Below, one piece after another: positions 8,524-17,913 of a DNA stretch of 53,396 bases. The notes under the pieces are model-generated. The model saw nothing but the letters and a program-made list of their open reading frames with translations, was not told the DNA's origin and searched no databases. Source of the stretch: CAVVIO01 sp963748095. Its GTDB lineage: Bacteria; Bacteroidota; Bacteroidia; Bacteroidales; UBA10428. How positions within the stretch are numbered: the stretch's first letter is position 1; each line of letters starts with the position of its first letter. The stretch lies in NCBI GenBank assembly GCA_963748095.1, contig CAVVIO010000011.1:1-53396 (forward strand), read 5' to 3'. Made by a program: the position numbers and the translations under genes.

Positions 8524-9105
8524 TTATCTGGGCTTATAACAAAGTACAACAATTCCACAGTCAAATGACTGTGCATTTATCAGTTTAAAGCCTGTCTTTT
8601 GCTCTGTATTTTTAAAAATAGTCATGCCGTTTCCCAAAATAATCGGGTTGACAAACAGATAGTACTCGTCAATTAAGTTATGACTTATCAGGTCCGAGAC
8701 AAAGTTACTGCCGCCATATACAATGATATCACCTCCCTCCTGCTCTTTCAGCTTATGCACTTCTTCCGTCAGATCGCCTTTCGCCAGTACTGTATTTTCC
8801 CACCCGGCGACTACCGGGTCAGATTCATCAAGGGTTTTGGTAAAAACAACTTTATTTGTATCATACATTTTTCTACCGAATTCATATTCAAGATTAGTCG
8901 GGTCTTTCACAACGGACGACCAATAAGTAATAAAACCTTCTGTCATTTTCCGGCCCATCAGGATACAATCTACCGGATCGGTCAAAGCAGTTACATATTT
9001 TTTAATATCTTCACTCCAGTCCCAGGTCATCCAGTCGAGTTCACCGTTGGACCCGGCAACAAAACCGTCAACAGTCATTTGTATCTGCAGTTTTAGTTTT
9101 TTCAT
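8524..9105 (-). CDS. Dihydrofolate reductase-like (RibD C-terminal family) protein
   Basis: 193 residues, of typical length. Family marks: KLQIQMTVDGFVAG at the N terminus, ILMGRKMTEGF, VVFTKTL, and the NADPH-binding IVYGGSNFVSDLI. These stand-alone RibD_C/DHFR-like proteins (YyaP/YwjB type) are predicted NADPH-dependent reductases with unknown substrates; they are not the housekeeping folate enzyme. It is transcribed in the same direction as the exporter gene upstream (121 bp gap) and convergently with the aldo/keto reductase. The start is well placed at the first ATG. Confidence 0.85.
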   Translation of the reverse strand: MKKLKLQIQMTVDGFVAGSNGELDWMTWDWSEDIKKYVTALTDPVDCILMGRKMTEGFITYWSSVVKDPTNLEYEFGRKMYDTNKVVFTKTLDESDPVVAGWENTVLAKGDLTEEVHKLKEQEGGDIIVYGGSNFVSDLISHNLIDEYYLFVNPIILGNGMTIFKNTEQKTGFKLINAQSFDCGIVVLCYKPR

Positions 9106-9226
9106 ATTTCAGGGATTTTGTGTTATTTTTTGATTTGTGAAGTCTCAGCTATTTTCATTTCATATATCTATCCTACTTTGCCAATTTTACACTTCATTAA
9201 CAATGATCCTATTTATAATCAATCAA

Positions 9227-10462
9227 TCACTCCCACTTTGCCCGCAGTTTCCATTTTATCCTGAATGCGAAACTTCCTGTTGTTCCTGTTGCAAATATTA
9301 TCAATGCAATGATCACGGTTCCTGCCATCATAAATGCCACGGGAATAATGCTTGAAGTTTGAAAAAGTCCGATGCTACCCGATGCCAGTCCCGCAATACC
9401 TATCCGTATGGTCCCAAGCAGGGCTGATGCACTTCCCAGGTTCCCTTCAAATGGTTCCAGCGCCAGCGCCATAGCATTGGGAGAAGTAAATCCGAGGCAT
9501 AACAATAAAATAAAAAGTAAAACAAGCGTTTCAACTTTCCCGTACCAGCCGTTATATGCTCCCAGTAAAAAAAACAGGGCTGTAATAACCTGGGTAAATA
9601 AGGCAACCCGAAATATCTGTCTGCTGGTAAATTTACGCAGTACCAAAATATTCAACTGACTGCCTCCTATGAACCCTACCGATAACATCGCAAAAATAGC
9701 CCCGAATGCCTGGGGACTGACATGAAATACCTGCAGGAAAATAATCGGCGAACCGGCTACATACACAAACAGGGATGCAAAGGAAAAAGCGCCTGCCAGT
9801 GCATAAACCGAAAATTGTGTGTTTTTAAGTATGGAAATATACCGGGTGGCCTGGTGCTTTATCCCCAATGATATTTCAGGATTAGCACGGTATTTAACCG
9901 GCAAGAAGGTAAAAACAATCCACATCAGGATAACTGCCAGGAGGGCAAGAAAGACAAATATCCATCTCCACCCGAAATGAATAGCTATTACCCCGCCAAT
10001 AGTGGGTGCAAGCAGGGGAGAAGAACCAATTACAAGTACCAGCAGGGAAAAAACTTTAGCGCTTTCCTCCTGCGAAAAAAAATCGCGTACCATAGTGATG
10101 GCGGCTACTGTGGCTACCGAAGCACCCAGGGCCTGAATAAACCGGAAAACCATAAAAGCAATTTGGTCACCCGATAACATACAGGCTATGCTGGAAAGTA
10201 TGCTTATGCTCAGACCGAAATACAGCGGTTTTTTCCGGCCGAACCGGTCGAGTAACGGTCCGTATAAAAGCTGACCAATGGCAAATCCTCCAAAGAAAGT
10301 CGACAGGGAATAAGACAAGGTTGCTGCCGTAGTTTTAAAATAATCAGCAATCTCAGGAACAGCAGGTAAATAAGAATCAACTGAAAAGGGAACCATTGTG
10401 GTCAGAGCTCCTAATATCAGGATGATCTTTGTGTTGTATTTTCTGTTGGCATGATTTGTCAT
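9227..10462 (-). CDS. Bcr/CflA-family multidrug exporter (MFS)
   Basis: 411 residues with twelve hydrophobic segments. Early motif LILGALTTMVPFSVDSYLPA and the MFS loop 2-3 signature LLDRFGRKKPLY are those of Bcr/CflA (DHA1) drug:H+ antiporters, along with MVRDFFSQEESAKVFSLL after helix 4. It should expel small toxic molecules such as sulfonamides, phenicols or bicyclomycin-like compounds; the actual substrate is unknown. The protein ends with a short basic tail RIKWKLRAKWE. The DHFR-like gene follows on the same strand. Confidence 0.9.
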   Translation of the reverse strand: MTNHANRKYNTKIILILGALTTMVPFSVDSYLPAVPEIADYFKTTAATLSYSLSTFFGGFAIGQLLYGPLLDRFGRKKPLYFGLSISILSSIACMLSGDQIAFMVFRFIQALGASVATVAAITMVRDFFSQEESAKVFSLLVLVIGSSPLLAPTIGGVIAIHFGWRWIFVFLALLAVILMWIVFTFLPVKYRANPEISLGIKHQATRYISILKNTQFSVYALAGAFSFASLFVYVAGSPIIFLQVFHVSPQAFGAIFAMLSVGFIGGSQLNILVLRKFTSRQIFRVALFTQVITALFFLLGAYNGWYGKVETLVLLFILLLCLGFTSPNAMALALEPFEGNLGSASALLGTIRIGIAGLASGSIGLFQTSSIIPVAFMMAGTVIIALIIFATGTTGSFAFRIKWKLRAKWE

Positions 10463-10923
10463 AAAGTAGGAAACAAGATTTATGCAGGATAGTTCATGGA
10501 TGATGTGGTGATTTATTGATGTGATGATGGTAGAGAGACCGAAACCTGTAAGTGATAAAAAACACTGACAATAGACGAAAAATGCTGACTAAGAGTGAGT
10601 GGGGAAATATATATATATCAATATGGTTTCTTAATAAATCCATATCTTACTTTGAAACCTGTAACTTCCCAGGTAAGCAGGAATTATTCCCCTCTCTCAG
10701 GAAAAGAATGAATACCATTCAATGTAAATTAAATATAGAGCAAACTCCTTTGTCTTTTCGAAATATTTCGGGGTATCCAATTACAAAAAACAGGAAAGCC
10801 GGAATGGCTGCTTCCGGCTAAATAATTTGTTATATTTGCCCCCATATTATAGACTGATGGTTTTATCCGTCAGATTTAAAGACATACTAGTTGACAACCT
10901 GAATTACTGATTTTTACTAAAAC
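10463..10923. other. Intergenic region, terminator only
   Basis: About 460 bp between two minus-strand genes. No supported gene; an apparent 89-codon plus-strand frame has no family resemblance and no ribosome site. It holds the terminator at 10785-10819 and presumably the Bcr/CflA promoter, for which no consensus box was found. Confidence 0.5.
10785..10819 (-). terminator. Rho-independent terminator after the 607-residue protein gene
   Basis: AGCCGGAA (10797-10804) pairs perfectly with TTCCGGCT (10812-10819) around a 7-nt loop. On the minus strand the stem is followed by TTTCCTG and a run of six T (10785-10790). It lies about 100 bp past the stop at 10924. Confidence 0.65.
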
Positions 10924-12747
10924 TTAGCAAACAGCAGTTTGTAATTTCTCCGCTTTAATACTGTTCAGTTCACTCTGAAGCTTCGTTAAATCTTTCAGGA
11001 TATGTACAGAAGCCCCATTAAACTGAGTAGTACGTGTCGAAAATAAATTTTTATAATACTTTATTCCTTCATTCAGGTTTTTCTGAAAATCCAGGTAATA
11101 TTTTAGTTGAGCTTTATCCGGTTGTTCCGGGAAATCCTCTACTTTCGATTTAAAATAGTCTATATACATTTTCAATTCCTGGATAAACATATTGGGTCGG
11201 TCGTTTCTTTTAATAATAACGGCCCTGCCGTAAATATGGTCCGTCATTTCCTGAAGCGATGCAATTTTTGAAAAATAGGCCATATTTGGGCCAGGGCAAA
11301 CAGTGACTCCCCGGATGCCCGGCTTTATCCACATATTGTTTTTCAATAAAGTTGAATTCCCGAGACTAACACACAAGCAAACTTTGTCGGTTATTTTATT
11401 GAACTGTTCCTCGTATTCTTTCGCGTTGAGATTTTTTTGATCGAGTTCTTCAACTTTCATTTTTTGGAATATTCTGGAAGCACTGCAAATGGGCTTTTCA
11501 GTAAATTCGGTATTTAACTCCAAATGTTTCTTAATACAAGGGGCCCCGGGATTTCCATTTTTTCTACGATTCTGTTTTTCAATCTCTCCTGAGCTTCCTT
11601 TCACTGTATTAAAGAGGATTCCTAAAGGAGAAATACTACTTAAATAAAAGCCCTTTTCATCAGTTTTCGAAATTAACTCCATGCTCTCCTTATCGATATT
11701 CACAACTTCGGGAACGAGAAGAAAAGGAGAACCCCAACCTACTGAATCGACTCCATAGTTATCTAACAAAAATTGATGCTCGTCAAATGTACCAACTCCT
11801 CCCTGGGCAGTAATAGTAAGTGTTGGAGGAATATTCGGAACCTTCTTTTGAATGGTTTTTAATGCGGCTGAATAAGTCTCATAAAGTTCATCAATAAGTG
11901 CTGCCCTGTTTTCCTTAAATTCATTTAATATCGGACCTAACAAATATCCATTGGTGGCAAATGCATGCCCGCCGCAATTTAAACCCGATTCTATCCTGAA
12001 TTCCGAGACCCATAACCCTTTCTTTGCAAGAAATTTTCCCTGAATTAGGGCCGACCGGTAATCGCTTACTTTTAATATAATTTTCTTTTTCAGATGCCCT
12101 TCACTATCCGGGAAAAAACACTCAAACCCAGCCATATATCCAAATAGCCGTGGGTTGAGTCCGGCAGACAATACTATTGACGACTCGAGATCACTGTTGG
12201 CAAAACCTTTTAATGCCGCATGGGCATCATTGTATTCTACCGGAAGTGGTTCGTTATTTTTCGAATAGTTGACACGGTCTAGCTTCGTCATTATATTTAC
12301 ATCTATCCTACCCGGAAGCATCTTTTCTTTTAATAAAGCCTGTTTGCTTTTCTTGCTTTCTTCATCGGATTGCAACATTACATTATAATCCTCTTTAAGT
12401 TCCGAATCTTCGGGAAGCATTTCGAAATATTTGACAATTTCACTTCCCTGCTCAAATGAACTCTTTTTAAGTTGTTCGAAATTATTTTCAACAAGACTCT
12501 TTATCAGGTTGAGATAGGCTGTTATCCTTTTAGCCCTGCAATCGTCCTCTTCTTCGGAAATAGGTATATAAGGCAACCCGTTAAGTTTACAATGAAACTC
12601 GCGCATTTCCTCAACAAGTCTATGATCGATTATAGAAATAACCGAGTTTATGCCAAAATGAGCAACTTTGACTGGTGTATCAATAGTATATCCGGTTCCC
12701 ATTACCGGTATATGAAATGTATGTGGCAATTTTCTATCTTTTATCAT
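10924..12747 (-). CDS. Large conserved protein resembling nitronate monooxygenase, with C-terminal cysteines
   Basis: 607 residues, no signal peptide. The N-terminal stretch (IPVMGTGYTIDTPVKVAHFG, residues 13-32) looks like the entry strand of a 2-nitropropane dioxygenase/NMO-type FMN barrel. GLNCGGHAFATNG (256-267) and TITAQGGVGTFDEHQF (311-326) resemble the glycine-rich flavin phosphate-binding strands, as does WGSPFLLVPEV. About 120 charged residues (60-170) interrupt the barrel. The C-terminal third adds Cys404, Cys421, Cys457, Cys459 and Cys484 (in VCLCVSLGN and VTVCPGPNMAY), a pattern that could hold a metal or Fe-S cluster. No biochemical function is assigned; a flavin-dependent oxidoreductase is the best guess. 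It is a single gene with its own -7 boxes and terminator. Confidence 0.6.
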   Translation of the reverse strand: MIKDRKLPHTFHIPVMGTGYTIDTPVKVAHFGINSVISIIDHRLVEEMREFHCKLNGLPYIPISEEEDDCRAKRITAYLNLIKSLVENNFEQLKKSSFEQGSEIVKYFEMLPEDSELKEDYNVMLQSDEESKKSKQALLKEKMLPGRIDVNIMTKLDRVNYSKNNEPLPVEYNDAHAALKGFANSDLESSIVLSAGLNPRLFGYMAGFECFFPDSEGHLKKKIILKVSDYRSALIQGKFLAKKGLWVSEFRIESGLNCGGHAFATNGYLLGPILNEFKENRAALIDELYETYSAALKTIQKKVPNIPPTLTITAQGGVGTFDEHQFLLDNYGVDSVGWGSPFLLVPEVVNIDKESMELISKTDEKGFYLSSISPLGILFNTVKGSSGEIEKQNRRKNGNPGAPCIKKHLELNTEFTEKPICSASRIFQKMKVEELDQKNLNAKEYEEQFNKITDKVCLCVSLGNSTLLKNNMWIKPGIRGVTVCPGPNMAYFSKIASLQEMTDHIYGRAVIIKRNDRPNMFIQELKMYIDYFKSKVEDFPEQPDKAQLKYYLDFQKNLNEGIKYYKNLFSTRTTQFNGASVHILKDLTKLQSELNSIKAEKLQTAVC

Positions 12748-12836
12748 TTTTAATCTTTCATTAACCCTAAATAATTTTATTCAGCAATATAAATTTTCAA
12801 TAAAGTATCCCTTCGCAGAATCCTTCCTCAGATTTT

Positions 12837-12860
12837 CAAAGTTAATTTTAAACAAAGTTA
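12837..12860 (-). promoter_or_regulatory. Two TAACTTTG -7 boxes
   Basis: On the minus strand TAACTTTG occurs at 12853-12860 and 12837-12844, 90-115 nt upstream of the start at 12747. Both match TAnnTTTG exactly. No well-spaced -33 TTTG was seen for either, so which is used is open. Confidence 0.45.
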
Positions 12861-13431
12861 ACATCCATTTCGAAGTATTAAAAACCGGAGGGACTAGTGA
12901 CATCAATTTAGTGGCAAACATTACTTTTCAGGGATAAATGTCAAAATTCAGGGGTGGATAACACTAATCCCAAAACAGTAATGCAGCAGTCTGATACCTA
13001 GGCCATCAGCAGTAAATAGCACTTTATCATTCTAAATGTCGAATAAATAACCACTCTGACTCTTCGCTTTCACATATCCGTTTTATCGAATACTTCACCG
13101 AATTCCAACTCACCACTTGCATATAACATAACAGTTTCACTGCCGAATTATCGCTTTATGAACACTAAAACAGATTCATCCGGGTAATTTTACCCTTTGC
13201 TGGCAGACATACCGCCCCAACCTCATTATCCCACTCACACATTTGTCTTCCCGAACCTACTCCTGTTTTTGCTGTCCGGTGTTTTCCGCTTTTTAAATAC
13301 TCAACAGTGGGGAATGAACATCATTTAATGTATCCAAGATAAAAAATTGTCTCTGCAACTAATTTTTGGCAATCGGATCTCTAAACAGAAAAATTGGCAC
13401 CACTGACCTCCTGCTTATAATCCTTTCACGA
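12861..13431. other. Long intergenic region with a possible decayed coding remnant
   Basis: About 570 bp without an intact gene. On the minus strand 13075-13195 translates as NYPDESVLVFIKR, a stop, then GSETVMLYASGELEFGEVFD, which reads like protein sequence broken by one stop codon. It is too short to name. Nothing else is evident; no terminator was found for the gene ending at 13432. Confidence 0.3.
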
Positions 13432-14643
13432 TTATTCCACAACATTAAAATGCAGCTTCGGCCCGTTATCATCCCGGTTTTGTGAATCATAAAATGAAGC
13501 ATCAATAGCCCCCAGCGGACGAATAAGCAAGCCTTTTGTTGTTCCATCGAGCAGGCGTTGCATAACCGGCCTTGAGACGGTAATATAATTTTTACTCCCG
13601 GGTTCTTCCGTTAAATCTGCATCAAAGATCATCTGGGTATTAAAAACATCGGAATATATATGATCCCCCATAAAATTATTGTAGGTTACACTGTCCTGAT
13701 CCCAGGAAGGATCGCCTCCCAGAATTTCGATCACCCTGACTTTACCGAATTCAACTCCCAGATCTTCTCCGTATGTATCGCTATACTTCCCTCCTTTTGT
13801 CACAGATTGCGTGGTTAGTTCCAGCAATCCCGCCCCTTTGACTTTTGCATTTTTATAATCTCCAAAATCCCAGCGCAATACAGCCCACTGATCGGCATTA
13901 ACAGTCAGTAACCGTACATCGCCCTCTTTTTCCCGGATATGCCAGTCGCCAAAATTTACATTGGGAAAATTAGAATTAATTAATCCGTCCTGGGTAACGC
14001 CCATATGATTTGAAAATGTGCTCACATCAGGAACAGGTGGGTGATAAACCAGTGGTTCTCCCTTATCCGGCCCGGCTTCATTTACATTTACAATGTCGGC
14101 CCGGTAATAATCCACATCGGCATAATATTTATCCGGTCCGAAATCAGTGACACAAAACTGTACATAAACCGTATCCCCCGGATGGGCATCAAAATGCTCA
14201 GTTGTCATGCTGATAATATGCCATCCGTTTGTATCCGGTATATCATATTCCCGCAGATCTATGTGATAATTCGTTGTCCGATTTGTATTTACCATAAAAT
14301 TAACCCGGCGAGGTGCATTACTTATGCGAACTTTTGCTTCAACACGTAACTGGTACGCAGGGTTCTTCAGCTTGCTCAGGTCAAGGTAAGAGGTAACATC
14401 CCGTTTAATAATAGCCCACCATACATTGTCCTTGTCCTTTGTAGCATCTACCATGATACGGGCATACCCGTCCTTTTGGACCATGTTCATTGTTGCATCC
14501 CCGTCGCCGGTAAAAAAAGACCATCCTTCTATGTTCTTTTTATTGAAATTATCCAGGAACTGTGCATGGCATAATCCGGAAGTAATAAATATAAAGATGG
14601 AAAGTAGTGCTGTTTTTTTTATTATATGTAATTGAATTCTCAT
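13432..14643 (-). CDS. Secreted carbohydrate-binding-like protein
   Basis: 403 residues, signal peptide 1-27 (ends GLCHAQ). Residues about 28-185 form a jelly-roll-like module opening FLDNFNKKNIEGWSFFTGDGDA, typical of secreted glycan-binding or LamG-like domains. Residues about 200-403 (WAVLRWDFGDYKNAKVKGAGLLEL split here as the first strands, later LLIRPLGAIDASFYDSQN and GPKLHFNV) resemble the beta-sandwich seen at the C terminus of many polysaccharide lyases and alginate-binding proteins (DUF7594/CBM96-like). No catalytic residues are recognised. It starts 48 bp after the glycoside hydrolase gene and is probably its partner, binding the same glycan. Confidence 0.7.
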   Translation of the reverse strand: MRIQLHIIKKTALLSIFIFITSGLCHAQFLDNFNKKNIEGWSFFTGDGDATMNMVQKDGYARIMVDATKDKDNVWWAIIKRDVTSYLDLSKLKNPAYQLRVEAKVRISNAPRRVNFMVNTNRTTNYHIDLREYDIPDTNGWHIISMTTEHFDAHPGDTVYVQFCVTDFGPDKYYADVDYYRADIVNVNEAGPDKGEPLVYHPPVPDVSTFSNHMGVTQDGLINSNFPNVNFGDWHIREKEGDVRLLTVNADQWAVLRWDFGDYKNAKVKGAGLLELTTQSVTKGGKYSDTYGEDLGVEFGKVRVIEILGGDPSWDQDSVTYNNFMGDHIYSDVFNTQMIFDADLTEEPGSKNYITVSRPVMQRLLDGTTKGLLIRPLGAIDASFYDSQNRDDNGPKLHFNVVE

Positions 14644-14691
14644 GGTTCTTCTTTTTAATAATTATTGAATTGATGTCATCAGGATAAATAT

Positions 14692-16590
14692 CTATTTAGT
14701 TTCTATAATTTTCGCTGCCCAGTCGATATCAGAAGGATTTTGTTTATCCGGGAATTCCGGCAGCATTATTACTCCTTTTTTATCCGTTATAACAGTTACC
14801 GGATCTTTCCATTCCCCATGAAGGGTATTGTACCAATAAAGGGAATAGGATGTTTTGGGTTTGAACCCGTTCAAAACGGGCAATACCGACTGGTTTTCAA
14901 AATAGAGCAGCGCAAAGTCCTTCCCGGGAGTACGCATCATATACGACCAGCCGTCCAGTCCTTTTTCAGGACTATCCGGGGCTTTCCTGGGATTAATATC
15001 TTTATAGGCCGGTAACAGATTTTGATATTTATTTCCTTCAGACAGCATAAATTTTTCCAGGTACTGCATGTAATTTCCCGATTCGTATTTCAGTGCATCC
15101 CATATATGAGGCCTCGCTCCGGCAGGTTCTCCGGTTGATGTTATATCGTATGCCGCCGTTCCATGCACATGTCCCGAAAGCCCGCCTGAAAGTACAGAGC
15201 CGTACATCTGAGCGCGTGAAAAGTAGTTATCCCTGACCGAGTTTGCCGGCGGACGTTCCCCGTTGGGCATGTTGATCTCATGGTCCCAACCTGTATAATA
15301 AGGTTCGAAATTAATGGCCGGATAAGGAGGCACTAGATTAAAAAGCGTATCCAGCGTATAGGAAACACGATGGTCACGCGGCTTGTTTCCTACACTTTGC
15401 ATGGTCAGCCAAGGGCAATCCTTACCATGTCCGAATGCGGTATAGGTCGAATGGTCGATCAGGGTAGTAAACATCTGACCAAATGGCATGGGACCATACT
15501 TATTCAGGTGATAAGTAAGCGCTTCATTGAATTCATCGGCGGTAAGGCTGTATTCTTTCGGTATCCAGTCGAGATGTATCCCGCTGAAAATAATATTGTA
15601 GGCGCCGTACCGCGATATCAGGTACTGTACAAACCGGGCATACGATTCGTTGAAGTCGTAATAGGCTTTCCAGGTCGGGCAGATATCCCTTCTCACTGTT
15701 TCAATCAGAGGGACAAATCCCTGGTCGGATAAATACTGCATCTTTTTATCCAGACTTTGAAAATAAGCGGGGATTATATGATCAAAATCGGCTACTCCCT
15801 TATGTTCCTCCGACATTTCAAACGGTTTATTGCCATATTCGTCGCGCATATCCTTTGCTGTTACCTTTCCGTCTCTTACCGGGTAACCGAATTTCTCCCA
15901 TGCATTTCTAACGAATACCCCGTTTTTATCAGCATAAGTACTTGCATTGGTATCTGCCTCCCAGTTGGGGAAGCAGGAAATCATACTTACGGAATTAAAT
16001 CCTTGTTTTTTGCGAAAATGAACAGCGTCTTCAAAACCAATGCCCGGACCGGGAATATAGTCATCCGAAACAACGGCATTCCTGAACGGCAACCGCCAGG
16101 TTGTTCCTGCAAGCCAGGTATCGCCAGTGAGAAAGAATGGAGTTCCGTCGGCATACTGCAGGGCATGACCGTTGGGTGTTGCATGTACAAAACCATGCCG
16201 GTTGGGGTTTTTCCCGATTTCCTGTGCTGTCCATGCAATGGCTGTATACTCTCCGGTTTGATTATTCAATCCTTTATCATCCGGTTGGTTTGAGCCGCTT
16301 TTCCATTTCCATATTCCTGGTTTTGTAGCCACCAGACGAACAATATAAACATTACCGCCGTTCCAGAAAGCATAGACGCGTTTCGAAAATTCAGGGCCAT
16401 CCAGGTCCACCCAGCAGGTAACATCCGTGTAATTATTGGCATACTTTTTATCAGCTTTTAACACCACCTGCTGCATTTCCCAGGTATGAACAGCCAATGT
16501 ATCACCGGCTTTCGCATTCACTGAAAATCCACTGCATAATAACATGGAAATAATACTATAAAAGAGCAGGTTTATAAATTTAAGGTTCAT
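14692..16590 (-). CDS. Secreted DUF5060/DUF4038 glycoside hydrolase (GH140-like)
   Basis: 632 residues. Signal peptide 1-28. Residues about 30-120 match the DUF5060 beta-sandwich (WEMQQVVLKADKKYANNYTD). Residues about 135-520 are a DUF4038 TIM barrel: HALQYADGTPFFLTGDTWL, FRKKQGFNSVSMIS, RYGAYNIIFSGIHLDW, INFEPYYTGWDHE and GLSGHVHGTAAYDI. Residues about 540-630 match the putative collagen-binding domain that ends such enzymes (FALLYFENQSVL, SYSLYWYNTLHGEW). Known relatives include apiosidases acting on rhamnogalacturonan II; the substrate here cannot be fixed. First gene of a pair with the binding protein downstream. No SusC/D genes are adjacent, so this is not a canonical PUL. Confidence 0.82.
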   Translation of the reverse strand: MNLKFINLLFYSIISMLLCSGFSVNAKAGDTLAVHTWEMQQVVLKADKKYANNYTDVTCWVDLDGPEFSKRVYAFWNGGNVYIVRLVATKPGIWKWKSGSNQPDDKGLNNQTGEYTAIAWTAQEIGKNPNRHGFVHATPNGHALQYADGTPFFLTGDTWLAGTTWRLPFRNAVVSDDYIPGPGIGFEDAVHFRKKQGFNSVSMISCFPNWEADTNASTYADKNGVFVRNAWEKFGYPVRDGKVTAKDMRDEYGNKPFEMSEEHKGVADFDHIIPAYFQSLDKKMQYLSDQGFVPLIETVRRDICPTWKAYYDFNESYARFVQYLISRYGAYNIIFSGIHLDWIPKEYSLTADEFNEALTYHLNKYGPMPFGQMFTTLIDHSTYTAFGHGKDCPWLTMQSVGNKPRDHRVSYTLDTLFNLVPPYPAINFEPYYTGWDHEINMPNGERPPANSVRDNYFSRAQMYGSVLSGGLSGHVHGTAAYDITSTGEPAGARPHIWDALKYESGNYMQYLEKFMLSEGNKYQNLLPAYKDINPRKAPDSPEKGLDGWSYMMRTPGKDFALLYFENQSVLPVLNGFKPKTSYSLYWYNTLHGEWKDPVTVITDKKGVIMLPEFPDKQNPSDIDWAAKIIETK

Positions 16591-16956
16591 AAAAGATAAG
16601 ATTAGTTGAATGATCAGTTAAGTAAACAGATCTTTCCGATACCGGAAATCCGGACTGAAAATGTAGTTGGTGAATAGTTTGTACCACTATTAAATAAACT
16701 TCAAAATTGAGAACTTGCTGCATAGAGTGTATAAATATAATATGGTTTTGTGAATTATCAGCTTAATAGGATAAATTTCTGTCTTTTTTAAACCTGTTTG
16801 TCTATGTCCTTAAATTCAATAAAAAACCGACAATTTCCTGCAAAGGAGCATCCACTATCTTTTACTGTTAAAAAATAAATAACGACAATCTTCTAACAAC
16901 AATTCTCTGTTTATTAGCATTCCTGTTTTCTTATATTCAAAATATGGATTGTAAAC
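16591..16956. other. Intergenic region, nothing recognised
   Basis: 366 bp, very AT-rich, between two minus-strand genes. It should carry the hydrolase promoter and the end of the nuclease transcript's upstream neighbour, but neither a TAnnTTTG box nor a strong hairpin was found. Confidence 0.5.
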
Positions 16957-17913
16957 CTAAACCCAGCTGATATCTTTTATCAGATCATAAAATTCATTCA
17001 ATGGGAATTTCTTTCGGGCGGCTTTAATGGAATCTTCTTCTGTAATCCCCTCATCCAGCGAAAGCGTATCGGGATCCTTATCCAGTAGCGCCTTATGTAC
17101 CTTTGTACTAATGGTTTCTGGACCGTCGTAAAATTTCAGGGGATTGGTATCGTACAGTTGCTGGTCAAATTTCAAATTGGTCCAGAAAGAAACTTCGGTG
17201 GTGGTTACCTGCATGTTTTTAATGTTCAGCCGGGCTCTGGCGGCAGAACTTTTAATGCCGGGCACATCCTGGAAAAAGATATAGGCCTGGGTCGAGAGTT
17301 TGTTGTTTTCAAGGTAAGATATGATCTTCCAGAAGGCAGACGGAATACGTACCGGGTAATCCCCGGTATTCCGGATGTAAAACCGGTCGCATTTCGTAAA
17401 TACTGGTCCGGTTATCACATTCAGTTTTGTTGCAATGTTGAATTTGGCAACCAGTTCTTCCACTGCCCGCCATTCATCCTCGTTGAAATTCTTATGTTGC
17501 ATACAGGCATTGGTATAGGAACAGCTGTCGTTGCTGGCGCTCAAAGCCACGGCTTTATCATCTCCCCAGGTAACTGCGGTACGTCGTGTTAAGTGCCCCC
17601 GGTCCCACTGGGTTCCCTCGTAAGGATAGTCGGGGATCTGGTTGTCTCGGCCTACACGTCCGTCGATAAACCATTTCCTCCCTTCTCTGCCAGGTACCGA
17701 TTTTTCTTTTTCCAGGTCAACATTGGCGGCAGAATACATAGCCTGCCGGGTACTGCGGCTCATCACCAGGGAATAGTGAACATAGGGAACAACTACTTCG
17801 TTTGCTGGAAGTCCGGGAGGTTGCAATATATCGGTTTGCAGTTCCGGTCCCGGTACAGGCAGATCAACAGTGAAAGGATCACCCAAAAAATTTTTCTGAT
17901 AACCGTTTCTCAT
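16957..17913 (-). CDS. DNA/RNA non-specific endonuclease (NUC1/EndoG family)
   Basis: 318 residues. The beta-beta-alpha-metal core is clear: YSLVMSRSTRQAMYSAANVD, then QWDRGHLTRR with His107 as the general base, and the metal-binding Asn region TNACMQHKNFNEDEWRAVEE (the family's TNxxPQ...FN...W...E pattern), followed by LNVITGPVFT. There is no signal peptide, unlike most secreted Serratia-type nucleases. It has an N-terminal extension of about 45 residues rich in proline and a C-terminal tail of about 80 residues. No immunity gene or secretion gene adjoins it. Possible roles are nucleotide scavenging, DNA turnover or a toxin; none is shown. Confidence 0.85.
   Translation of the reverse strand: MRNGYQKNFLGDPFTVDLPVPGPELQTDILQPPGLPANEVVVPYVHYSLVMSRSTRQAMYSAANVDLEKEKSVPGREGRKWFIDGRVGRDNQIPDYPYEGTQWDRGHLTRRTAVTWGDDKAVALSASNDSCSYTNACMQHKNFNEDEWRAVEELVAKFNIATKLNVITGPVFTKCDRFYIRNTGDYPVRIPSAFWKIISYLENNKLSTQAYIFFQDVPGIKSSAARARLNIKNMQVTTTEVSFWTNLKFDQQLYDTNPLKFYDGPETISTKVHKALLDKDPDTLSLDEGITEEDSIKAARKKFPLNEFYDLIKDISWV

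Noticed and set aside
10552..10821. 89-codon plus-strand frame
   Set aside because: It has no family resemblance, spans the terminator of the opposite gene, and has no suitable start region.
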